Assembly (NCBI GenBank): GCA_027972325.1
Contig: JAPMOS010000007.1
Coordinates: 434,501 to 498,500 of the forward strand
Origin: Paratrimastix pyriformis
Taxonomy: Eukaryota > Preaxostyla > Paratrimastigidae
Length of the DNA stretch: 64,000 nucleotides
Direction: 5' to 3'
Below the pieces are notes generated by a model. It did no database searches. It was not told the DNA's origin and saw nothing but the letters and a program-made list of their open reading frames with translations. The position numbers and the translations under genes are program-made. Below are positions 35,810-46,515 of this stretch, piece by piece; position 1 is the stretch's first letter, and every line of letters begins with the position of its first letter.

Positions 35810-38800
35810 GCCCACAGCCAGCCCGCAGCCTCTGACCGATGGGGCCGCGACCGTGGCCATGGCACATGGCGAGGCGACGGCGGCGCCCCAGGGTCCACCC
35901 GCCGCCGGGGGCAGTCTGCCCACCCTGGAGGCCACCGCCACCACCCCCCGCCGGGCAGCATCACCCCGGCATCCACCCCGCCCCTACTTGCGAGCAGGCG
36001 GCCGCCCGGCGTGGGTCCGAACTGAGCCTGGCCAGCGAGCTGACCGGCCCCCGGCGCGACTCGGTTGCCACGACGGCCGCCGAGGGGATCCCCGGCACGC
36101 CGCCCGGGTCCCCGGCGGTCGGGGCCGCGGGCGGCACCGAGGCGGAGGGAGCCCAGATGTTGCTGGGGATGCTGCGGGGGCGGCTCTCCCAGCTGGACCC
36201 CCTCGAGAAGATCACAGCAGCCACAGATGCCGAGATCGTCCGTTGGGAGGTGGGTGTTGTGTGGGGGGGGGGGGAGAGTGATTTTTGGGCACTGTCGCCA
36301 CATTGTCTGACTCCCCACTCCCCCTTTCGTCATCGCGTGGGGGCCTCACCAGGCGGCCCTGTTCGACCAGCCCAACACGGAGGACACGATCATCTTCACG
36401 GACACGACCGACCTGCCCCCCGAGCGGACCAGCCCGCCCCCGCGGGCCGGCAGCCCCACCCCCGCCGCCTCGCCCGGCCCGAGCCCCTCCGTGGCGGGCA
36501 GCGCGCCCGCATCCCCCCGGACCAGCCAGAGCCCGCCCGCCGGCCGGGAGGAGGAGGCCGCTGCCCCGGGGAGCCAGGGGGGTGCCGCCACCGCCACTGC
36601 CACTGCCACCGCCAGGTCGGGGGCCGACGGGGACCGGGAGAAGGACAAGAGCATGGAGGGCTACGAGGTGCGCTTTGCGACGCCCGTCAAGCTGGTCGAG
36701 CGGCTCACCTCGTACACCGGTCCGTGGCTCACACACACAGACACACAGACACACAGACACACAGACACACAGACACACAGACACACAGACACACAGACAC
36801 ACAGACACACAGACACACAGACACACAGACAGACACACAGGCACACGCACCAAGCTGGTCGAGCGGCTCACATTGGGTCCGTGGCTCCGTTTTGTGGCTC
36901 CCGCCCCCCGGCACGACCCGCCCATTTTGGGGTAATTTCATCTGCTTCTCCGCATCTGCACGCCTGGCCCTGCAGACCCGGCTGCCCCTGCCCATCGTCA
37001 TCCCCATCCCCATCCCCCCTTCCCGCCCACCCCGCAGACCCGAACTTCCTCCGGCCCTTCCTGCCGCCCCTGCCCATCTCACCCATCTTCATCCCATCCC
37101 ATGCCGCAGACCCGAACTTCTTCCAGACCTTCCTGCTGACCTTGCCGCCCATCTCACCCATCCCCATACCCCCCTTCTCGCCCACCCCGCAGACCCGAAC
37201 TTCTTCCAGACCTTCCTGCTGACCTACCGCAGCTTCATGAGCCCCGCCCAGCTGATGCGGCTGCTGGTGGCCCGCTTTCGGTCCCTCGAGCGGACCCCCT
37301 CGGCCGACGTCGAGCAGATCAGATGGGCCCTCTCCGTCCGCATCCGGTCGGTCTCAACCCCCCCATCAGCATCATCACCATCATCCAGTCATCACCATCA
37401 TCCAGTCATCACCATCATCCAATCATCACCATCATCCAATCATCACCATCATCCAATCATCACCATCATCACCATCATCACCATCATCCAATCATCACCA
37501 TCATCCACCGATCGTCCATGGGTGCTGCAGGGTGGTCAACGTGCTGCGGCACTGGGCCTCGGACCACGACCTGACCGGGGACGAGGAGGCCATGGCTGCC
37601 CTGCGGACGGTGGCCCTGCCCTGCATCGCCAAGGCCATGCCCCGCGCTGCGGCCTCCCTCACGGCCGCCATCGACCGCAAGGCACGTCGCCCCTGCCACC
37701 CCACTACCGCCCGACCCCTCGCCCCTGCTGCTACGCCCTTCCCCGCGGACCCTGGCAGCGCCCGTCGTTTGCCATTCTCACGATCCCCCCCCCCCCCCCC
37801 CCCCCCCCGTTCCTTCTCCCTCCCCTCCTCCAGCTGACGGGACGCGAGTTGAAGTACGAGTGCGACTTGCAGTGCCCGCCGCCCCTGTACACCCCGCCGC
37901 CCGGCCTGGCCGTGGCCATCCCGGCGCCGCCCACCAGCCCAACCACCACTACCACCCCCGCCGCCACTGGGGGCACAGCCCCCACCCCGCCAGGCACCCC
38001 CCTTTCCCCGACGGAGGCGGCCTTGCCAGCAGAGCAGCCCACCTCCCCACCGGCCTCGGGGACTCCCGCGGCGGCAGGCGCCCCGTCGCTGGGCCCCGAG
38101 CATGCCGTCCCGAGCGGCTTCTGCCTGACCGACGTGGCGCCCCTGGAGATGGCCCGCCAGATCACCCTGCTCGAGGAGGCCCTCTACAAGGTCCGGAGGG
38201 CCAGATGACCATTGGGGGGGCCAGGAAACCCTATGACCAGGGGACCGTAGGGCCATAATATGACCGTTGGGGACCATGGGGCCATATGACCATTGGGGGA
38301 CCATGGGGGCCATATGACCATGGGGGCCATATGACCATGGGGGCCATATGACCGGGACCGTGGGGCCATATGACCGGGACCGTGGGGCCATATGACCGGG
38401 ACCGTGGGGCCATATGACCGGGACCGTGGGGCCATATGACCGGGACCGTGGGGCCATATGACCCTGGGACCATCGGACCATACCACCGATCTCACCGCCC
38501 GTGGTGTCCACTGTATGTGTGTGCTCCTTCTCCTCCCCGCCGCCCTCTCTGCTGCTGCTGCTGCTGCTGCTGCAGGCCATCCAGCCGCGGGAGTGCCTGG
38601 GGCAGGCCTGGAACCGCCGGGGCCGCGAGGTCAACGCGCCACACATCGTGGCCATGATCAGGCGGCTCAACGAGGTCCGCACCCAGCTCCGCCCCCTCCT
38701 CCACACCCCCTCAAAATCAGACCCGACAGACAGACAGACACAGAACGGACAGCAGACGGACGGGCGTGAGCAGACGGCGGCAGACTCGTGAACAGCCAAA

Positions 38801-41269
38801 CCACCACCCCCTCCCCCTCTCCCCCCCCGCCGCACGTCTCATCTCCCTGTTTCTCCCCATCGCCACCCCACCCCGGTGCAGCTGTCGTGGTGGATCGCCA
38901 GCCGGCTGCTGGGCTGCGTGGAGGTGCGCGCCCGGACGGCCATGCTGCAGTACTGGATCCGGGTGGGCAAGGAGCTCCACGGGCTGAACAACGAACGCCC
39001 TGGTGGCCCTGGTGGCCACCCTGCACTCGGCCCCATCCAGCGGACCCGCCTCAGGCGCACCTGGAGGTCGGCCCCCGACACTGCCTTGCACCACCATCCC
39101 CAGGGGTGGGTGGGTGGGGGGGGGGGGGTGTGTGATATCGACAGGCAGATCTGGATACCACCCCGCGAGAACATGTGGCCCATGCTGCTGCGCGTCGACA
39201 TCACCCCCCCCCCCCCCCCCCATCTCTCCCTCCTCCCACCTCACCCCGACCCAGGGCCTCTCCCGAGAGTCCTTCAGCTGCTACGAGCAGCTCAGCGTCA
39301 TGGTCGACCGGGCGGACAACTTCCGCTCCATGCGGGCGGCCCTGCGCAAGTGTGTCGGCCCCTGCGTGCCATTCCTCGGTCCGGCGCTGATCCCCTCCAG
39401 CCACCCCGCCACCCCCGCCACCCGCACGGCCCTCAGCATCCCGACACACCAGCCCTCTTCGATCTGGGTACCTCCCGCGCCCTGTCATCCTGCCCTCCCT
39501 CCCCGTGCATGGGACGGGGTGTCTGTGTCCAGGTGTCTTCCTGTCGGCCCTGACCTTCCTCTTTGCCTGCAAATGGGATGGATGCATGGAACAACGGGGG
39601 GGGGGGGGGGGGGGGGGGGGGGGTCTATCGCCAGGGGTTGTCATCTCCGTCCTCATCTTGACCTGTTTCCCTGTGCAGGGGACGGGGGTATGTGTGCGTC
39701 TATGGTCTTCCTGTCGGACTTGACTGACCTTCCATTCCCCCTGCGCACATGTCTCCATCACCAGGGGTCTTCCTGTCGGATCTGACTGACCTTCATCTCC
39801 ATTCCCCCTGTGCACATGTCTCCATCACCAGGGGGTCTTCCTGTCGGATCTGACCTTCATCGACGAGATGCCCAACGTGGTCAACGGGCTGGTCAACTTC
39901 ACCAAGCGCCGCCGCCCTGGCCACGGCCATCCAGCAGATCCAGCAGCACCAGCAGGTGCCCTACCAGCTCCTGCCCGTCCCCGCGGTCGGCACCTCCATC
40001 CCACACACCCCCCCGAACCCCTCCCCCAACCGCCCCTCGCGCTCACTCGACTGCCCACCTCGGGTAGCCCATGCTCATATGACCACGCCCCCCCCCCCCC
40101 CCCCCCCCCCATCCGGCCCTCACCAGCTTCAAGCGATTCTGCTTGACATGTCGGGTGTGCTGCCCGACGACCGGACCCGCTTCGCGGTCTCCCTGGAGCG
40201 CGAGCCGCGCCCCACGGCCAGCCACGGCCCCACGGGCAGCATCACCAGCAGCCCCCTGCCTGCCGCCGCCACCCCGCCCCCACCGCCGCATCGGCCCCCG
40301 CCCCGCCTCCGTCGCCATCCCCCGGCGGCCCACCCCCACCAGGCCCCGCCCGTCCCGCCGCCCAGCATTGACCTGGACTTGACCGCCCCGCCCCCCCCGG
40401 CGGCCACCTCGGCCCCGCAGGCTGGCGGCCCCGAGGAGGGCAAGGAAGGCACCAGTGCCAACGAGGCCCCGGTGACGTCGCCGCCTGGCTCCGCCTCCTC
40501 CTCCTCCTCCGCACCTGCCACCGAGGACGGCTGCGCCACCACCAGCACCACCACGGCTCCGTCCACTTCGGCCGCCAGCGCCGAGGCCCTGCCGCCAGCG
40601 CCTGCGGCCGACCAGAGCCCTGCACCGTCTGCGGCCGCCGACAGTGCCCCGGCAGCACCTCCCGCTGCCCCGGCCAACAGCCCTCCTGCGCCTGCCGCCC
40701 CGTCTCCGGACCCGGCCCAGGCCCACCCAGAGGAGACGAGCGGGCCCGGTGCGGTGAGGCCCGCAACAGAAGCAGAACCACTCGCCACCGCCACCGCCAC
40801 CGCCCCCGATGCGACTGCCGCCCCAGCGCCGGCAACAAGCGGCACCAGTCCGTGTGGGGAGGCTGTGGCCACTGAACAGCCCGCGGGTTCGGCCGCTCTC
40901 CCCCCGGCCGCACTGGCAGAACCGACCTCTGGCCATACTGACGCCCCTCTTGGCGCCGCGGTTCCATCCCCGGCATCGTCGTGCGCACCTGCAGAATCCG
41001 CGGTAACAGCCCCGCCCATGGATGGCGAATCCCAACCCCCGGCCGCCTCGAGCCCGGCCCCCTCCACCACCACCACCTCCTCCTCCTCGCACTCCTGGCC
41101 AGCCCCCGAACAGTCTCCCTCACCGCCTCCCTCTCCACGCCTCCCGTCTCCATCCCCCGCCGCCATCATCCCCGAGGGGGAGGCAGCACTGCTTCTTGCG
41201 CCCGAGCCCGACCGGGCAGGTTCGGCCTCTCCGATGTCGACCCTATCGGCAATGCCCCACCAGGAATAA
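33451..41269 (+). CDS. Ras-type guanine-nucleotide exchange factor (RasGEF_N plus RasGEF)
   Basis: RasGEFs load GTP on Ras-family GTPases. The 5' end is uncertain: the ATG at 33451 opens MPIRLWLALLCLAGL, and a frame change, probably a small intron near 33510-33572, leads to LYHLWNYLSGVQLRSG. A very long low-complexity region (Pro, Gln, Ala) fills 33850-36200. RasGEF_N is FFQTFLLTYRSFMSPAQLM and VVNVLRHWASDHDLTGDEE. The catalytic domain runs VAPLEMARQITLLEEALY, ECLGQAWNRRG, APHIVAMIRRLNEV, WWIASRLLGCVEVRARTAML, YEQLSVMVDRADNFRSMRAA and VFLSDLTFIDEMPNVVNGLV, ending SLEREPR. A Ser/Pro/Ala tail ends MSTLSAMPHQE at 41269. Within the catalytic core the frame breaks at about 38990, 39032 and 39914 by one or two bases with no introns, suggesting assembly errors or a decayed gene. 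Confidence 0.8.
34528..34594 (+). repeat. (CAC)n microsatellite, read as poly-Pro
   Basis: About twenty-one CAC units lie in the long first coding region of the RasGEF. In the chosen frame they give an uninterrupted proline run; the frame stays open on both sides. Confidence 0.85.
36680..36880 (+). repeat. Duplicated exon end around an (ACACACAG)n repeat
   Basis: AAGCTGGTCGAGCGGCTCAC occurs at about 36690 (coding, VKLVERLT) and again at about 36853. Between them is (CACACAGA)n at 36731-36838. GGTCCGTGGCTC also occurs on both sides, so the copied block holds exon 3' end and donor-side sequence. Confidence 0.85.
37031..37230 (+). repeat. Three copies of an acceptor plus RasGEF_N exon start
   Basis: CGCAGACCCGAACTTC begins copies whose exon-like parts start at 37038, 37110 and 37193 (spacings 72 and 83). 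The second copy matches the true exon for over 30 bases (PNFFQTFLLT). The third continues into TYRSFMSPAQLM and is the real exon. Confidence 0.92.
37370..37508. repeat. (ATCACCATCATCCA)n intronic repeat
   Basis: Units of ATCACCATCATCCAATC are repeated about eight times in the intron that splits RasGEF_N. Confidence 0.9.
38207..38480. repeat. Minisatellite with CATATGACC core in RasGEF intron
   Basis: The first part has CCATATGACCATGGGGG units and the second part has five 22-base units of CATATGACCGGGACCGTGGG. It fills the intron between ...EEALYK and AIQPRECLGQAW. Confidence 0.93.
39531..39880 (+). repeat. Four copies of an acceptor plus RasGEF exon start
   Basis: GTCTTCCTGTCGG followed by a GACTTGACT or GATCTGAC block recurs at about 39533, 39704, 39765 and 39832. 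The last is the real exon, GVFLSDLTFIDEM. Copies three and four share the whole upstream CATGTCTCCATCACCAG acceptor and are 67 bases apart. A poly-G run at 39596-39622 separates the first two. Confidence 0.92.
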
Positions 41270-41332
41270 TAACACCATTTCTTCTTTCTCTTTCTTTTTG
41301 GGCCTGCGTGCGTGTGTACCTGGTCCGGTTGC

Positions 41333-44300
41333 ATGTTTTGTGGGGCCCGTGCGTTGTTGACAAGACAGACCCGTCAAACCTGCGATCCCAGGGGTGGGTT
41401 GGCTCGGTTTGCTTTACAGGAAAAAACCAACCCCAGCCTGGAAGTCTCGGTTCTCCTCCAAAGGTGTACTTATTTGCCCGAGGATGTTCTTGTGGGCGAT
41501 GTTACGATCCGCAACACAAAGACTCAAGCAATGAGTCTCGATTGGATTACCTGTCAAGTGCATGGTGATTTACGGCTCCTCCATCCTAACGTTCGTTTCA
41601 CGGACCCGATCACACGTTCTAAACAACCACCACACACGACTGCGTTTCCTGATGTGACAAATATGGGTCTGTCCGCCTTCACATCATGACGTTTGATCGA
41701 ACCGCCCCAAGGCGACCGAGGGTTCTCGCTTTTTGCCACGTCACCAAAAGTTATATGTGCAATTGAAGTAGCCCCTGGGGCCACAAAAAGATGTCTGGGA
41801 GGTTCATCTGTTCTCGCCAACATCCCTCCGGCTTTAGATCAGTTTCAATGCTCACTTCCCGCGACTCTCCCGCCCTCCTTCAGCGGGCAGGGACTTGACA
41901 TCCGCTATCTGTTTACAATCGGAGCACAACATAGCCACATGCCCCATCGAATCACCCATGTCCCATTTCGCGTATTGAGCCCCCAGTCAGGTCTGGCGTT
42001 GCCTCAACCCCGGCAGGGCTCACCATCCTCCTCCCCTGGCGACCAGTGGTCGATTCACTCTCGCTTACTCGCTGCCCTCCGCAGCCATTTATCGACGCCA
42101 CATTCGAGGAATGTCTGTCGCACCGTCGACATCCCCCCGTCACTTGACCGCCCCTCCCCTCCCCAGTTCTCCCTCCACCGGCCAGCGCTGCCCCGCCCTC
42201 CTCGACCTTCCCGGTGGCTCCTCCCCCGCCTCCCTCACCCCCGCCGCCGTTCTGCCCCTGGGCACCCTTCCGACACCCACCGCCTCAAGGCACAAGCAGC
42301 CACAGCCACCCCCGCCTCCACCCCCGCCACACTCCGTCGCCCAGTCGCCCCTCCCCTCCAGCCCCGCCGTCTCCCTCTCGGCTCCCACCCCCCTGTTGCC
42401 TCCTGCCGAGGCCGCGGCCGCGGCTGCCCACTCGTTCGACATTCTGGCGGCCTCGGAGGCCCTGGCAAAGGCCTCCATCGCCCCGGCTCCCAAGCCTCCC
42501 CAACCTCCCCAGCAGCAGCAGCAGCGCTGGGCCACGGGCGCCGGGGAGACGCTGCGCCCCTCTGCTGCCCGCCGAGGATCTGCCGAGCGTCAGGCTGCCG
42601 CCTACAGCGAGGAGGAGGGTGACGACGAGGGCGGCGAGCTGGCCGACGATGCCCAGGAGGGCGGGCCTGCCTCCACCCCCTCGGAGCGCCCAGCCAGCAG
42701 CAGCGGTCAGCCGGCCAGCATGCCCCCGAAGCCACAGCGGCGCACCAGGCCACGGGGCCGCTCTGCGGGGCTTCCACCGCCACATTCCGAGTCCCCCCAC
42801 TCCCCCCCTCCTGTCTCCCTGTCTGTCTCCCTGTCTGTCTCCCTGTCTGTCTCCCCCCTGTCCCTGTCTCATCCCCATCATCTCATTCCCCCCCCCCCCC
42901 CCCCCCTGTTGTTACGCTCCGGCCGACGCCTCACTCCGCAGCTTCCCATCCCCCTGCCGCCGCTCGAGGCACGCAAACCGCCCCGGCCGCGCCACCCCTC
43001 GCCTGCCCTCCGACCAGCAGCCCCGGCGCCACACCCCACCCCCTCGGCCTCGGCCTCGGCCTCGGCCGCCCAGCTGCTCCTGGCCAACCCCCCCTCGGCG
43101 CACCCCCACCGGGGTAGCCCCGCCCCGGGCCACGTGCCCGACAGCAGCAGCGCGGCCGACGACGAGGAGGACAACAGCAGCTGTCTGGGGGGCGAGGCCC
43201 GGGTGGCCTCCTCGCCCATGTTCCCCACCCCGGCCCTGTCGGCCTCGCCCCTGATGTGCCGCCTCAGCTCGCTGCCCGCCCCCATCCGGGTTCCGTCCCC
43301 GCGGGCCGACGGGGGGGCCTCGCCGGAGGACCCCGAGGCGGACGCCCTGGTAGAGATCGGCACGGGCGACGGCCGGGCCCTGGAGACCATCTACCCGCAG
43401 TACTGGACGACCCCCCTGCCGCCCCTGCCCCCGTCGCCGCCCTCGGGACCCGGTCCGCGCTGCCGCTCACTCTTTCATCCCATCCCCATCCCCATCCCCA
43501 TCCCCATCCCTTGTTCACCCCCCCTCCCTCCCCTCCTCCTCCTCCCCCCCGCCCCGCCTCGCCCCTGCCCCGCCACCAGTGTCCCATGAGCGGCACCAAG
43601 ACGCCCGGCTGGGGGTCGCGCGCGGGCCAGCAGAGCCCCTCGCCGGCCGTCTCGCGGTCGCCCTCGGCCTGCTTCACGCCCATCATCCACGGCAGCCCCG
43701 TCCTGCCTGCCGGGGGCCCCGGCCGGGCGGCCGCCTCGCCCCTGCCCGGGCTGACCCCCCGCCCGGACACCCCCAAGTCTGCCCGGGGCACCACCACCAC
43801 CGGCTCGGTGGTCTCCAGTGGCCCCAAGATCCCCCTGCCCGCCTCGGCACCTCCCTTCCCCCGAGGAGCCGAGGCCCGGGCCCGGGCCCCCACGCCCCCT
43901 CCGCCCAAGGCGGCCGTGCTCTCGCCACCGCCCCCTCCGCCGCCACTCACCCTGCAGGGGCCGCCCCGGTCGCCGCCCCGGTCGCCGTCCCCGCCCATGG
44001 GCCCCTGCCCCCACCCCCGCCGCCGCCCCCCTACCCGCCGCCGCCCTCACCCCACCGGCAGGCCTTCGCCCGGATCGGGGGCATCCTCAAGGAGGCCATG
44101 AGACCCGTCAGCGCCCGGCTGGTCAGCCCCACCGGCATCCGCATCGGTCCGCCGGCAGTGCCGCTATCACCCAGCCCCATCGCCCCACCCCCCCGTCCAT
44201 CGCAGCACCACCTCACCACCGGCATTGACAACGGTTCCACACCCACCATCATCATCGTCACCGGGACCGTCACTCATCATCATCATCATCATCATCCAAT

Positions 44301-44459
44301 CATCCATCATCATCCATCATCCATCATCATCATCCAATCATCCATCATCCATCATCCAATCATCATCATCATCCAATCATCATCATCATCATCATCATCA
44401 TCCAATCATCATCATCCAATCATCATCATCCAATCATCATCATCCAATCATCATCATCC

Positions 44460-44507
<48 letters not shown>

Positions 44508-44520
44508 ATCATCATCATCC

Positions 44521-44595
<75 letters not shown>

Positions 44596-45466
44596 CCTCC
44601 TCGTCACATCATCCTCATCCTCATCATCATCGCCATCATCCTGGCCCCGTTTCTGTCTCCCGCCTCCACCCCAGGCACGGTCCTTCTGGCCCGGCGGGCC
44701 CTGCAGCCCGGCGAGGCGCTCTCGTGTCTGGTCGACCTGACCCCGTCCTTGCCGCCCCACCGACCGCCCCCGGGCACCACCCCGAGGGCGGCGGCCACAC
44801 CCGACCGCCGGCCCTGCGGGTCCTGCAGGTTGGGGTGTCCCTGGAGCGCACGGAGGTCCTCCAGCAGACCGCCCTGGCCCTGGATGGGCCCCTGGCGGCT
44901 CCGCCCAGGGGGGGCATACTCAGTACCACCCTGTGGGAGGCCGCCTTCGTCACGACCCACAGCGGCCAGGTGCCCTTCGAGGCGGTGGCCCCCCGGGAGA
45001 TGGCGCACCAGTTCCAGTGCAGTCACCTCCACTGCGCCTACCTGCTCCGGCTGCACCTGCTCCTGGCCCACCCGGCCGCCTGCCCCGCCCGGGCACCCGC
45101 CCCACCGCCCGCCCCGCCACCCCGCCGGACCCCCCCGCAGCCGCTGGCGCCCTTCATGGCCCTGCCGCCTCCGGCGGTGCTGCCCTGCCCGGGCCCGGGC
45201 ACCCCCGAGGCCCTCGAGGATTTCCTGTTGGCGGGGGGGCCCGTGACGGCCGTGGCGGGGCTCCCGGGGGCCCCCGCCTTCGAGGTCCTCCACTTCTCGG
45301 TGCCCGTGCAGGTCCGTCCGGGTTCCTCCCGCCCCACCCAACCGCCTTCTCACCACCACCAACCCCTGTTCCTTCTTCGCGGGGCATCCAGGTTCTACCC
45401 CCGGTCGGCCCCGACGAGCAGCCGCTCTCCCAAGAGTCCCCCGAACCCACGTTATTGCGAGTGTGA
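41333..45466 (+). CDS. RGP1: RGP1-like arrestin-fold subunit of the Ric1-Rgp1 Rab6 GEF
   Basis: With RIC1, this family activates Rab6/Ypt6 at the Golgi. The ATG at 41333 lies only 63 bases after the RasGEF stop on the same strand and reads MFCGARALLTRQTRQTCD, then LEVSVLLQRCTYLPEDVLVG and DVTIRNTKTQAMSLDWITC, an arrestin-type beta sheet. A 46-base intron near 41667-41712 joins to GFSLFATSPKVICAIEVAPG, SLPATLPPSFSGQGLDIRYL and HRITHVPFRVLSP, closely following RGP1. A large Ser/Pro/Ala insertion follows, split by introns with poly-C (42888) and ATC (44270-44600) tracts. The C-terminal sheet is TVLLARRALQPGEALSCLVD, LQVGVSLERTEVLQQ, HQFQCSHLHCAYLLRLHLLL and FEVLHFSVPVQV, ending LSQESPEPTLLRV at 45466. 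The protein is much longer than animal RGP1. Confidence 0.72.
44273..44600. repeat. Large (ATC)n intronic microsatellite
   Basis: ATC/CAT runs, interrupted by CCAATC or CCATC, span more than 300 bases in the RGP1 intron before TVLLARRALQPGEAL. It is the longest microsatellite in the window. Confidence 0.95.
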
Positions 45467-45629
45467 GCGGGGGGTCATTCCCTCCCCCTCCTCCTTCCCT
45501 CCCCCCGCCGTCAACAAGTCATCTCGTCGCGTGCATGCGAACACTCTTCCAAACAATAATCCCTACAAAGCAAAAAACCACGGGAGTGGGGTGACCCGAA
45601 TAAGGATAGGGATGGGCGAGAGGCTCTTT

Positions 45630-46403
45630 TCAAAGGGCCTCCTGGCTCAGGCGGACGGTGTGTGCGACCCGACGGCGGAACTCGGGCTTGTTGTTCCTCC
45701 ACATGACCTAGCGGGGGGGAGGGAGGTCAGGACGCCGGGGGGAGAGCAACACAAACCGAGGCATCCACGTTGGCAGGGGACTCGTCGTTGGGGTCGGAAA
45801 GGAGAGCCAGCAGAGAGATCAGAACCGATTCGACAGAGTTAATTGGACGCCACCTCTCGGCGGATGACTCATAGCCCCACTCATCATCGCCTGGTGGGTG
45901 AAGGATGGACATGCAGACACGCCCATCGCTGCAGAGAGAACAGAGACCAAAAGAGGAAAAGGGGATGACCATGGCCGACCCACCAATGGCTGAGCAGACC
46001 TGTAGATGTTGGGATGCCACACTGCAGGAGGGCGCGGGGGAACGGGAAGCAAGGCGGGGACAAACATAAGAGACAGAATACCATTTAAATCCCAGACTTT
46101 GGGAGGTGAAAGTAATCGATGGGGGCTTGTTGGGGAATTCGGGAGGGAATTCCATCACACCCTGGAAAATGCCGCCATCATACATCGACTGCGGGGGCCC
46201 AACAATGCAAATCTGCCAGCGGAAAATGTTATCGTCATCGATGAGGCCCACAGAAATGCCTATTGAGTCAAAGTCGATCAAATGCTCAGTTTCCAATGCA
46301 ATGCCTTGATTTCTGCGAACTAACCTTCAATCGGGTGCTTTTGCAGCCCTTGCAGTTGTTTGGCAAGGATCAATGCAGCCTGAGACCGTCCGGCAGCTGC
46401 CAT
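45630..46403 (-). CDS. UBE2G: Ubiquitin-conjugating enzyme E2 of the UBE2G/Ubc7 type
   Basis: This E2 class serves ER-associated degradation. The ATG at 46403 begins MAAAGRSQAALILAKQLQGL; a short intron splits the glycine of HPIEG and continues ISVGLIDDDNIFRWQICIVG, GPPQSMYDGGIFQGVMEF and PNKPPSITFTSQ. A micro-exon of about 22 bases near 46003-46024 supplies VWHPNIY. The next exon carries the active-site cysteine in SDGRVCMSILHPPGDDEWGY, with the extra acidic loop (ESSAERWRPINSVES) diagnostic of UBE2G/Ubc7, then LLSDPNDESPANVDAS. The last exon is VMWRNNKPEFRRRVAHTVRL, ending SQEAL at 45630. Total length is about 165 residues, normal for the family. I cannot choose between G1 and G2 orthology: the N-terminal third looks like G1, the loop like G2. 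Confidence 0.92.
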
Positions 46404-46515
46404 CCACGGCTGTTTCGGAGAGGTAGGAATCGACACGGGCTTGCGGGCTGTGTGCTCGGGTAAGGCAAAACGAAAAAGAAGAGAAAAGAGAGCGAGGAGG
46501 GAGAAGAAAAGATTC

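Noticed and set aside
38207-38480. CRISPR-like or promoter-like array of 22-base units.
   Set aside because: There are no spacers and the tract lies between two in-phase RasGEF exons.
44273-44600. Poly-His/poly-Ile/poly-Ser protein segments.
   Set aside because: They are the three frames of an intronic ATC repeat with exons on both sides in the RGP1 gene.
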